Shown here: one piece after another, positions 34,329-43,400 of the stretch
Layout: the number at the start of each line of letters is the position of its first letter
Position numbering within the stretch: position 1 is the stretch's first letter
NCBI GenBank assembly: GCA_016715205.1
Contig: JADKBC010000002.1
Span: 175,118 to 239,117 of the forward strand
Direction of reading: 5' to 3'
DNA length: 64,000 nucleotides
Source of the DNA: Holophaga sp.
Lineage (GTDB): Bacteria; Acidobacteriota; Holophagae; Holophagales; Holophagaceae
Notes under the pieces: model-generated
Databases searched by the model: none
Seen by the model: the letters and a program-made list of their open reading frames with translations, nothing else
What the model was told of the DNA's origin: nothing
Translations under genes and position numbers: made by a program

Positions 34329-37300
34329 TCAAGGTACCTCGGACGATGATGGCTTGCCCACCCAGGCATAGAAACTGGGCAGGGCCAGAAGGGTAAACAG
34401 GGTGCTGGTGATGAGGCCACCGACCATGGCGATGGCAAGGGGTCTTTCCAGCTCGCTGCCACCGAACCCAAAGAGCATGGGCATCAGCCCCAGAATGGCG
34501 GCACCGGCGGTCATGAGTTTGGGGCGAACACGGCCCAGGCTGGCCTCCCTGAGGGCTGTTTCGAAAGGCATGCCTGCCGCAATCAGACCCTTGGCTTGGG
34601 TGATGAGCACCAGGCTGTTCTGCACGGCCACCCCAAAGAGCCCGATCATGCCGACGATGGAACTGATGTTCCAGGTTTCGCCTGCCAGCCAGAGCGCGAA
34701 AAGCGCTCCCGCAAAAGCGTCCGGCAAGGTCGCCACCACCACGAACACATCCTTCCATCGCTTGAGGGCAAGGTAGAGCAATCCGACCACCAGGGACAGA
34801 GCCACCGCGATGGCGATGGCCAGCCGTCGCTGGGTCTCACGCGCCTCTTCGATCTTGCCACCCACTTGGATGGACGTTCCCTCAGGCAATTTAATGGCTG
34901 CCAGGACGTTCTCGATTTTCCTGGCAGCTCCGCCAAGATCACCCGTGGTCCGGATATTGAGCCCAATGCGTCGCTGGCCAGCCTCGCGGCGAACCAAGGT
35001 GGGTGTGGAGGTCTCTGCAAAACGGACAACCTGTCCAAGACTCAGGGCCCGACCATCTTCCAGGATCAGGGGCGTGTCCTTCAAGGTTTCGGGGCTCACC
35101 CTGCCATCGTTGGGAAAACGGACGATGCGTTCGATGCGTTGGGGGCCCTCGAAGCGGGCTTCGGTCGGCAAACCCTGCAAGGCAGCCTGGAGCGTCTTGG
35201 TCACCAAGATGCGTGGCACGCCAAGGCGGCGGAGGGCCTCCTCGTCCAGCACCGCCCGCCAGCGCGGCATGGAATCGGGAGTATCCGCCGTGACGCTGCG
35301 GATGCCATCCAGTTTCGCGAGTTGTTCCTGCAGGGCTGGCATCACTTTCCGGATCGCTTCCAGGTCACGATTGAACAGCTTCACCTGGATATCCGCTGGT
35401 GTGCCGCCGATTCCTTCGGCGATGCGCTCCTGCATGGGCGTGTTCACTTCCACCGGAAAGGGCATGCGTTCCGCGGCTTCCAGCACGTCCCTTCCCACAG
35501 TTCGTTCATCCGCGTGGGGTGTGAGGATCACCATGATCTCGCTGTCGGTGATGGGACAGGGGTCTTCGGTCACCTCGGCACGGCCGCTGCGGCGATACAC
35601 GGATTGCACACCTGGGATGGCCTTCAACTGCGCATCCAGGTGGACATTGGCCTGGTCCACCGCCTCCAAGCTGCTGCCCGCAGGTACCTTGGAAAGGAGC
35701 ATGAAGGCCCGCTCATCCAGGGCGGGCAGGAAGTTGGTACCTAACCTGAAGGCCAGCCAAAGGCTCGGGATCGTGAGCCCAAGGGCGAGCGCACGCACCA
35801 GGGGGCCGTGGTGCAAAGCCCACTCCAGAACCGGCCGGTAGGCCCTTTTGAGGGTGGTGACAAAGCGCGGTTCCTCCAGAGAACTGCCAGGAGGCAGGAA
35901 CCGCTCCACCAGGGCAGGGACCAGGGTGAAGGTGAGGACAAGGCTGATGGTCATGCTTGAGGCCACCGCCATCGCCAGGGGGGCGTAGAGCTTGCCTGCG
36001 ATACCTCCCATGGAGAGCAGGGGGATGAAGACCGCCAGAATCACCAGCACCGCGACGAGAATGGGCATGGATACTTCGGCTGCAGCTCGGGTCAGGGCCA
36101 CGCGACGGGGTTCCACCTGCGCTTGGTGTTCGTGCAAGCGGTGCGCGAGATTCTCCACCATGATCACGCTGGCATCCACCAACAATCCCACGGAAATGGC
36201 GAGGCCGCCCAGGGTCATGGCATTGAGGCCGAGCCCGGCAAAATGCAGCGGAATGGCGGCCCCAAAGGTCGCCAGCGGAAGCACGACCAGCACCAGGGCG
36301 GCCCCTTTAATATTGCCAAGCAGAACGATCAACACGATCGCAACGAAGATGCCGCCCACCAACAACGCCAGCGTTACGCCATTCAAGGCGCGGGTGACCA
36401 AGCGGCCCTGGTCGTAGATCACCTCCAGGCGCATGCCATCGGGGAGGCCTTTCCTGAGCTCAGCCACGGCGTTGCGAGCGTCTTCGGCTACATCCAGGGT
36501 GGCCGCTGTGGGCTGCTTGACCAGGCGAAGGCTGACATCTTCATGCGACCCATCCATGGGTCGCACCCGTTGGGCGGTATCGCCTCGGGCGATACCGTGG
36601 TCCTCCGCTCGTGCTGCGGACTCATGCGACCCATCCATGGGCCGCACCCTATGGGCGGTATCGCCTCGGGCGATACCGTGGTCCTCCGCTCCTGCTCCGG
36701 ACTCATGCGTGCCGACGGCATGACGGGCCAGCCCGCGGCGGAAGGCCGGAGCCTCCCGGATTTCGGCAATTTCGCCAAGGGTTACGATTCCCTTGGCAGC
36801 TTGAACGGGAAGCTGGCGGACTTCCTCTGGTGTTGCAGCCAGATTGCCCACCGACATGTACCAGCCCTTGTCCTGGATTTCCAGCACCCCGGCGGCCACA
36901 TCCTGATGGCTCTGTTCAAGGGCGGCCATGACCCGATCGAGGCTTACTCCCAGCGTCCGAACCTTCTCGGGAATGAGCGTGATTTGAAGGGAGCGTTCCT
37001 GGCCACCCAACCGCTCGACCCGGGCGACTCCAGGCACGGCCTGGAGTCGAGGTACCAGCACTTGATCGCAGTGATCCCGCAGCAACATGGGATCGACGTT
37101 CTCGCCTTCCAGAACCAACTCCATCAGTTCGTGGAGGCGGCCGGAAGCACTGCTCATCAGGGGGGGGCGAGTGCCCGAGGGGAAGCTTCCGATTACCCCA
37201 GAGAGTCGTTCCGCGACGAGTTGCCGGGCTCGCCAGGGATCGGTATCCCCCTCGAAGGTCACGATGACTTGAACCAGTTCGGGTAGCACGATGGTGTTGA

Positions 37301-37643
37301 CGCGTTTGACGCCGGGCATGCCCCCCAGTGCCTGCTCTGTGGGCTGGGCCACGGCGAGTTCCAGTTCTGGCGTGGCTCGGCCTGGGCTCTGGATAAGCAC
37401 CGAGAGGATCGGCAAACTCATGTCGGGAAAGAGATCCCGCTTGAGATTCAGGAACATGAATATGCCCGCCAGGCACCATGCGGCGCTCAGCAAAAATACC
37501 CATCCTTTGCGGGGAAGCAGCCAGTCAAACCACCGACGGATGGGTGCTCGATGCTCAGGCACGTAGGTTTCCCGGGTGCCCTGCGGCGGGATTGGTGGGA
37601 GGGAAATTCCAGATTCCTTGGGTGTGTTGGTCTCAGTGGCCAT
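34329..37643 (-). CDS. RND efflux pump permease (CusA/CzcA-like) carrying in-frame repeat insertion
   Basis: Proton-driven inner-membrane pump of about 1104 aa from the ATG at 37643, which has GGAGGTGG upstream and overlaps the adaptor stop. The two-fold RND plan is clear: a porter domain, then helices with 'LNAMTLGGLAISVGLLVDAS' as the TM4 relay region, and a repeat in the C-terminal half ('TLPDAFAGALFALWLAGETW'). Adaptor features suggest heavy-metal or drug export. Residues about 315-370 hold two 27-aa repeats (SGAGAEDHGIARGDTAHRVR-type), which interrupt the porter domain between 'GTHE' and 'DVSLRLVKQPT'. The frame is preserved, so the pump may still function. Confidence 0.9.
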   Translation of the reverse strand: MATETNTPKESGISLPPIPPQGTRETYVPEHRAPIRRWFDWLLPRKGWVFLLSAAWCLAGIFMFLNLKRDLFPDMSLPILSVLIQSPGRATPELELAVAQPTEQALGGMPGVKRVNTIVLPELVQVIVTFEGDTDPWRARQLVAERLSGVIGSFPSGTRPPLMSSASGRLHELMELVLEGENVDPMLLRDHCDQVLVPRLQAVPGVARVERLGGQERSLQITLIPEKVRTLGVSLDRVMAALEQSHQDVAAGVLEIQDKGWYMSVGNLAATPEEVRQLPVQAAKGIVTLGEIAEIREAPAFRRGLARHAVGTHESGAGAEDHGIARGDTAHRVRPMDGSHESAARAEDHGIARGDTAQRVRPMDGSHEDVSLRLVKQPTAATLDVAEDARNAVAELRKGLPDGMRLEVIYDQGRLVTRALNGVTLALLVGGIFVAIVLIVLLGNIKGAALVLVVLPLATFGAAIPLHFAGLGLNAMTLGGLAISVGLLVDASVIMVENLAHRLHEHQAQVEPRRVALTRAAAEVSMPILVAVLVILAVFIPLLSMGGIAGKLYAPLAMAVASSMTISLVLTFTLVPALVERFLPPGSSLEEPRFVTTLKRAYRPVLEWALHHGPLVRALALGLTIPSLWLAFRLGTNFLPALDERAFMLLSKVPAGSSLEAVDQANVHLDAQLKAIPGVQSVYRRSGRAEVTEDPCPITDSEIMVILTPHADERTVGRDVLEAAERMPFPVEVNTPMQERIAEGIGGTPADIQVKLFNRDLEAIRKVMPALQEQLAKLDGIRSVTADTPDSMPRWRAVLDEEALRRLGVPRILVTKTLQAALQGLPTEARFEGPQRIERIVRFPNDGRVSPETLKDTPLILEDGRALSLGQVVRFAETSTPTLVRREAGQRRIGLNIRTTGDLGGAARKIENVLAAIKLPEGTSIQVGGKIEEARETQRRLAIAIAVALSLVVGLLYLALKRWKDVFVVVATLPDAFAGALFALWLAGETWNISSIVGMIGLFGVAVQNSLVLITQAKGLIAAGMPFETALREASLGRVRPKLMTAGAAILGLMPMLFGFGGSELERPLAIAMVGGLITSTLFTLLALPSFYAWVGKPSSSEVP
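36541..36702. repeat. Two tandem 81-bp palindromic units inserted in a coding region
   Basis: Unit 1 (36541-36621) and unit 2 (36622-36702) match at 76 of 81 positions, and a partial TCATGCG follows at 36703-36709. Each unit contains TGCGACCCAT-cc-ATGGGTCGCA (one mismatch in unit 2), GGTATCGCC-tcg-GGCGATACC, and a weaker third hairpin. The 81-bp length is a multiple of three and adds 27 codons per unit. Confidence 0.9.
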
Positions 37644-38775
37644 GGCCCACCTCCGCACCTTCGGGCTGGCTGCGCTTCTGCTGGTAAGCCTTCAACAGAT
37701 AGGCACCCTCGGCCACTACGGTTTCGCCAGGCCTCAGCCCATCCAGCACCAGCACTTCATCCTTCACCTCGATGCCTCGCTTGACCGGGCGGAACGAAGC
37801 GTGTTCATGCTCGACCACAAACACACCCCATTGTCCCTCCTGCTGCTGAAGCGCGGCCTGGGGTAGGTAGATACCCCGCTCCATGGGGACCTTCACTTCC
37901 ACTGAAGTCCCTGGGATGGGCAAGGGGCCTTCAATCAAGCGGAGCCGATAGCTGAGCCGCCGGGTGTCCGCGGTGAGCGCCGTGGGGGTGCCCTCCAGCC
38001 GTGCCTTCCAGGTCCGCCCATTAGCCTGACGAACCTCGCTTTCAGCGCCTGGCTGCCAACCCATGGGGCCCGGTTGGGAGATTTCAAGATGGACCACGGC
38101 GGCCTGAGCAGTCTGGAAGCTGCCCAATTCCTGACCTGCCTCAACCCCTTGGCCCCGTTGCACCTTCCAGGCCACCACCGATCCGCTGGCCGGGGCTTTC
38201 AGGGCAAAGCTGGCGCCGGCATCGCCAGGCTTGAGCCCCACCGCTTCCAGGCCCAGGCGGGCACCTTCTTCTTCGGCTTGCGCGGTATCAGCTTCGCTCC
38301 GCACGGCGTCCAGATCACGCCGCGCGCCGGCTCCGGCCTGGAAGAGCCTCTCTTCCCGGGCCAGTTCCGCCTGCGTGCGATTCAGCTTTGCTTTGGCAGC
38401 GATCCACTGTGCTTTCAGGTGAGCCAACTCCGGGCTCTGGATGAGGGCAAGGGTTGCACCTGCGCCACGGGGTTGTCCTGGCGCGGTCGAGAGTTGACTC
38501 ACGATACCCTTCACGGGGCTGCTGAGAAGTGCCCGGGCCGCTTCGTCTCCGATGGCTTCACCCGGCGCCCAGCGACCTTCGGTCCGGGGTTCGGGTACAT
38601 TCATGAGGCGAAGCCCACGGAGACCTTCCAAGGGAATCTGGCTTCCCTCCGTTCTTTCAGCGCCGTGACCATGTTCCGACGGTTCGGTTGCATGGTTGAG
38701 GGCGGATTTCTTCGAGCAGCTAACGCCAGCCACGATTATCAAGACGAGAAGAATGACCATTTTCATGGGACTCAT
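37633..38775 (-). CDS. RND periplasmic adaptor lipoprotein (CusB/CzcB-like)
   Basis: A 380-aa adaptor with signal 'VILLVLIIVAGVSC' ending in a lipobox. His-rich stretches occur after the lipid site ('SEHGHGAE'), in the C-terminal third ('VVEHEHASF') and at the very end ('EVGHGH'), as in metal-exporting CzcB/CusB. The lipoyl halves flank a coiled coil at residues 115-165 ('AKLNRTQAELAREERLF'). The ATG overlaps the TolC-like gene's stop, and its own stop overlaps the pump start. Metal export is an inference from the His clusters. Confidence 0.88.
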   Translation of the reverse strand: MSPMKMVILLVLIIVAGVSCSKKSALNHATEPSEHGHGAERTEGSQIPLEGLRGLRLMNVPEPRTEGRWAPGEAIGDEAARALLSSPVKGIVSQLSTAPGQPRGAGATLALIQSPELAHLKAQWIAAKAKLNRTQAELAREERLFQAGAGARRDLDAVRSEADTAQAEEEGARLGLEAVGLKPGDAGASFALKAPASGSVVAWKVQRGQGVEAGQELGSFQTAQAAVVHLEISQPGPMGWQPGAESEVRQANGRTWKARLEGTPTALTADTRRLSYRLRLIEGPLPIPGTSVEVKVPMERGIYLPQAALQQQEGQWGVFVVEHEHASFRPVKRGIEVKDEVLVLDGLRPGETVVAEGAYLLKAYQQKRSQPEGAEVGHGH

Positions 38776-39956
38776 GGGTTCACCTCAGCAAGCAGGGCCT
38801 GGAGTTCGGCGGTCAGCAGATGTTGGGAATGGACCCGGCGGAGGGCGGCCATCTGGGCCTCCAGTAGTTGACGGCGGATGGGGAGTGCTTCGGAGGGGCG
38901 CTCTCGGCCCTCCCGCAGCCGCAATTCCACCGCGGCAAGGGCGGCCGCAAAGTCGGGAACGGTGGAAACGGGAGGCGCCTTTTGCAGCCGCAGTACCGCG
39001 CCCTGTGCGCGGGCATCCAGTTCTGCCAAGGCCTGACGGGCCTCTCCGTGGATGGCCCGCACCTGAGCTTCCGTGTTCCGATGGATGGCCTCACGTTCGC
39101 CAGGGCGCGGCAATCGCACCGCCACCCCGACGCGGGTGATGTTTTCTTCGCCTTCCTGGGCGTAGCTGCTCCGCAAGCTCCAACGGCTCAGGGACTGGGC
39201 TTCCTTCAGGCGAAGGCTGCGTTCCTCTACTTCGGCCTGGGCCAACAGCGCCTTGCGGAGCGGCCCGTCCTGCCAGTTTTGGAGAAGGTCTCCCTGTGGC
39301 GGCAACGGGGACATGTCAGGATCGGCGAGCGGCATGGGTGATGGGGGGATCTCGGCCAGCGCGACGAGAACCCCCCAGGTGCGGGCCACCTGGATTCGGG
39401 CCTCATCGAGGTCTTGCAAGACTTTCAGGCGCTCGCCTTCGACAAGGGACACCTGGAAAGCCGGATCGGCTCCAGCGTCCACGCGCGCCTGGGCCACGTG
39501 AAGCCAGCGTTCAACGGTGCTGAGATCCGCTTCTCGAAGGGCGAACAGGCGTGCCGCAAGCCAGGCGTCCAGGTAGGCTGTTCGCAGGCGGAGCGCGCAC
39601 GCGCGTTTCGCGGATTCCTGAAGCAAGGGGTGGGCTTTGCCGAGGCTGGCTGCCAGCTCTGCCCGCACACGGAAGGATAGAAACAGGGGCAGATCCACCT
39701 CCAATCCTTGGTCGGTGGTGGTGGGTGCGCCCGGGCTTCGGCGCGGCCCTGCGGAAGCGGTGAGCGTGGGGCCTTCACGAAGCAAACCTCGGCTTTCCTG
39801 GAGTTGAAGGTGCCGCTCGGCCAGCAGAGCCTCGGTGTGCCATTGCAGGGGTGTGGGCCGGGCCTGGGCCTGGAGGTCTTGATAGGAAAGGGGCGTTTGG
39901 GCCCAGGCCTGCAGGGTAAGCAGGCCGAGCAGAGCCCCAAAGAGGGGTGATCGCAT
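38772..39956 (-). CDS. TolC-family outer-membrane channel
   Basis: The ATG at 39956 (GAGG five bases upstream) gives 394 aa with a signal peptide 'LFGALLGLLTLQAWAQ'. The rest is long amphipathic helices with two OEP repeats ('SYQDLQAQARPTPLQ', 'QGLEVDLPLFLSFRVRAELA', 'VAVRLPRPGEREAIHRNTEA'). It is shorter than CusC (about 460 aa) but within the family range. It is the first of the outer channel-adaptor-pump triple and supplies the exit duct. Confidence 0.85.
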   Translation of the reverse strand: MRSPLFGALLGLLTLQAWAQTPLSYQDLQAQARPTPLQWHTEALLAERHLQLQESRGLLREGPTLTASAGPRRSPGAPTTTDQGLEVDLPLFLSFRVRAELAASLGKAHPLLQESAKRACALRLRTAYLDAWLAARLFALREADLSTVERWLHVAQARVDAGADPAFQVSLVEGERLKVLQDLDEARIQVARTWGVLVALAEIPPSPMPLADPDMSPLPPQGDLLQNWQDGPLRKALLAQAEVEERSLRLKEAQSLSRWSLRSSYAQEGEENITRVGVAVRLPRPGEREAIHRNTEAQVRAIHGEARQALAELDARAQGAVLRLQKAPPVSTVPDFAAALAAVELRLREGRERPSEALPIRRQLLEAQMAALRRVHSQHLLTAELQALLAEVNP

Positions 39957-40023
39957 GGAATCCTCGCATCGATGGAAAAATGCGCCCCGCATGGGGCGAA
40001 CCGGAGCCTACGTGGACAGGCTC

Positions 40024-40293
40024 CTAGGTCCGGGGCGGTGTGGTTTCCGGTTCGAGATCGAGGTCGAGGATGGCTCGCGCTACCGTCAGCGCATAGCTGG
40101 GCGTGGGCAGGGCATCTGGAGGAGGCGCCGCAGGTGCGCAGGGGATCAGGGCAGGTGTGCAATCGTCGAGACAGAGGAGGTGTTGGGATGCTTGGCTGTG
40201 GGGGTTGGGCCCATCGTCACAGTGATCGGCACCGGAGGCCGCCAGGAACGTGGCGACCACCACCAGCAACAGCACCGCCACCCAGCGCCTCAT
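40024..40293 (-). CDS. Small secreted/anchored protein of the efflux operon
   Basis: An 89-aa protein from the ATG at 40293 with one hydrophobic segment, 'WVAVLLLVVVATFLAASGA', then a short mature part with 'DHCDDGPNPHSQASQHLLC' and 'LDDCTPALIPCAP', four Cys with neighbouring His and Asp. Similar small Cys/His proteins head metal-efflux operons and may capture metal in the periplasm. The family is not recognised. It lies 67 bp upstream of the TolC-like gene. The ribosome site is weak. Confidence 0.55.
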   Translation of the reverse strand: MRRWVAVLLLVVVATFLAASGADHCDDGPNPHSQASQHLLCLDDCTPALIPCAPAAPPPDALPTPSYALTVARAILDLDLEPETTPPRT

Positions 40294-40388
40294 AGGGGCC
40301 TTGGGCAAAGGGCGAGCAAGTTGGGCACGGAGCACATCATCCTTCCCCACCGTACTCGAGTTGAGGGTGCCAGGAAACCCCTGCCGAG

Positions 40389-40420
40389 GTGGCGCGCAGA
40401 GGAGGTCATCTGCGCGCCAC
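40389..40420 (-). terminator. Strong hairpin after giant cytochrome gene
   Basis: GTGGCGCGCAGA (40389-40400) and TCTGCGCGCCAC (40409-40420) form a perfect 12-bp stem with an 8-base loop, 14 bp after the cytochrome stop on the minus strand. There is no T-tract, so it may stabilise mRNA or be a Rho-assisted stop. It marks a likely boundary between the cytochrome and efflux operons. Confidence 0.6.
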
Positions 40421-40433
40421 TCTATTCGGCAAA

Positions 40434-43400
40434 TCACCAGGTTTCAGTCCCGTGGCAACTGGGCGAGCAACTGCGGGTGCTGGTGTTGTAGGTGGTGACG
40501 CTGGTTCCGGTGCCGCCCACGGAATTCTTCGCTGCCGTGGTATCGATGGCGGTGGTCTTCAAACCCACAAAGTGAGATGTGGCCAGCTTGGTCACGCTGT
40601 GGCAAGCCGCGCACCCTGCCGAAACGTGCGCACCCTTGCTGTGATCCCCCGAGCTGGGGCTGTTGTACTGCGAGGTGCCCGAGGTGGTGTGGCAGGCGGT
40701 GCATTGGGTGTTGACGTTGATGGTGGCGCTCCAGGCCACGGATTGACCACCGTGGCAGCTCACGTTCGAGCAGGTCTGGGTGGTAGCGTTCCAGGCCGCA
40801 GTGCCGGTCTTGGCGTTGTACTGGGTGCCGGGGAAAAACACCTCGCCGGGCGCCACGCGCAGAGAGTTGTGCCCTGGGCGGTTATTGGCGTGGTTGTAGT
40901 GCAGTAGGTTCGCATTTCTGGGTTCGGCGGTGCTATGGCAATCCACACAGGCGCCCGCAATTTCAGTCAGGGCATTGTGTTTGGCGTGTTTGCCGGCGAT
41001 GTTGGGGAAGGTGGTGCCCGTGGGCGGCTTGGTGTGGCACGAGGCGCAATTGGGCGTGGTGAGCGGTGAACCCGACGTATGGCAGGTGGTGCAAAGGGGT
41101 GCCAAGGACATGGGCGACGTGCCTGTTACCGAATGGCACGCCTTGCAACTGGCGTCAAAGGCCGCCTGGGTCTGCACCAGATCTCCGTGGTTGGCGTAGG
41201 GAATGGTGTGATTGGCGCCGCCCACCCAACCAAAATTCACATGGCTGGTTGTGTTGTTGCTGGCATCGTGGCAGGTCACGGTGCAGGTCTGATTCACGGA
41301 ATCGTAGGTGCCGCCCGCAGGCAGGGTAATGGTGTCCTTGGAGGGACCTTCCATGGCCGCGGTGCCGAGCGTCTTGAAGTGATTCTGGGCCCCGGGTTTG
41401 GCTTGGGTCATGTCGTGGCAATCCGTGCACTTGGCGCTGATGGGGGAAGCCAAATGGGCCGAGTGCAGACCGGAATAGGCACTGTTATTTTCTGGCACAC
41501 CAGGGGTGGCAGGATTGGAACCCAGGGAATGACAGGTGCGGCAACCGGCATCGGTGTTGATGGCGATGGAACCGGTGCTCCAGCTCGGCGTCGTGATGCC
41601 CCCGTGGCAGCTCACATTCGAGCAGGTAGAGGCTGCCGTATTGAAGGTGGCCGTGCCCGACTTGGCATTGAAGGCGGTGAGGAAGGCTGTTTCGCCAGGT
41701 GCTACCCGCAGGGCATCCTTGCCCGGGCGGGCATTGGCGTGGTCGTAGTGGATACGGTTGGCATTGCCCGGTTCCTTGCCGGTGTGGCAGGTGGCGCACT
41801 GTCCAGTGATGCCGGTGAGGGAATCGTGGATGGTGTGCTTGCCCGCCACATCGGGGAAGACCGTGCCCACCGGAGGGCTGGAATGGCACGATTTGCAGTT
41901 GTTTTGCAGCAAAGGTGATGCAGCCTGATGACAGGTGGTGCAGAGCGGCGCCGAGGCCACGGGTGAAGTCCCGCTGACGGCATGGCAGTTGGTGCAACTG
42001 GCATTGAAAGCGGTCTGATTGTTGACGGAGGTGTGCGCGGTGTCATTGAAGGGGACGCCATGGGCCGTGCCACCGCCGCTCCAGGTATAAGAAGCGCCGT
42101 GGGCGTGACCATGGCAGCTGAAGGCGCCGCCACTGCCGCAGGATTGGGTGGCCACCACGTAAGTCGCAGCGGGTGTGGTGGTGTTGAAAGCCACGGTTTG
42201 GCCTGCGGGGCCTTCCATCTGGGGCGTGTTGAGGAACTTGAAGTGATTCTGTGCGCCGGCGCTGCCATTGGTCATGGCGTGGCATTCCACGCACTGCAGA
42301 TTCGAACTGGAATTGAGGTGCAGGGCATGGAGGCCCGAATAGGGGCTGTTGTGGTCTGGTAGGCCCTGGGCAGTGCCCAAGGCATGGCACTGCCGACAGC
42401 CCGATTCCTGATTGGAATTGATGCTATTGGCCACGCGCCAGTCGGGGGTGGCGATGCCACCGTGACAGCTTACGTTCGAGCAGGTCTGGGTGGTGGGGTT
42501 GAAAGTGGCGATGCGCGTTGCGGAGGCATTGTATTCGAGGCCGAGCTTGACCTCGCCGGGGGGCACCCGGAGCGCATCCTTGCCGGTGCGGGCATTGGCG
42601 TGATCGTAGTGGGTCAGGGTGCCTGAATCGGAACCTTCGTGGCAGGCGGCGCAATCCCCGGTGACGCCCGCGAGCACCGTATGCTTCCCATGCACACCTG
42701 CCACGTTGGGGAAGGTGGTGCCAGCCGGAGGGGCGGCGTGGCACGAGGTGCAATTGGTTTGGGTCAGGGGTGAACCACTCTGGTGGCAGGTGGTGCAGAG
42801 GGGCGCCCGACTGGGCGAGGTGCCACTGACGGCATGGCAGATGGTGCAGTTGGCGTCGAAGGTGCTCTGGGTGGCTGCCGTGTGGAGCGAGGTGGCAAAG
42901 GGAATGGTGTGGTTGGGTTGACCAGGGCCATTGAAGTGACAGGCTGCGCCGTTGTTGGACGTGGAGAAGCAACTGGGGGCCGCCGGATCGGGCGCCGTGC
43001 GCCCCTTGGTGTAGTCATGGCAAAGGTTGCAGGTGGAATCCATCTTGGCGGCGTTGCGGTGCGAGGACACAAAGCCCGGGAACGCCACGTTGGCAGCCTT
43101 ATTCCAGACCGTGGGATGGGCCTTGGCCTCCACATGGCAGGTGGTGCACTTGGTGCTGGCGGAACCGCCGTCAAATTTGGGCGTGCCCGGGGTGCCGTGG
43201 CAGGACTGACAGGCCGCGAGGTCTTTCTTGGCTTCCAGACCGTGGAAGGCAGCGCTGGTGGGTTGCGTCCACGCAGTTCCCAAGGGATGAGGCGCCTGGG
43301 CATTGCCGTGGCACATGGTGTTGTTGAAACAGCCCGGGGCGGTGCCTGCAGGGGCAGGGGTGGCTGGATGGCCCGCCGGATTCGCCGCGGCGCCCGGGAA

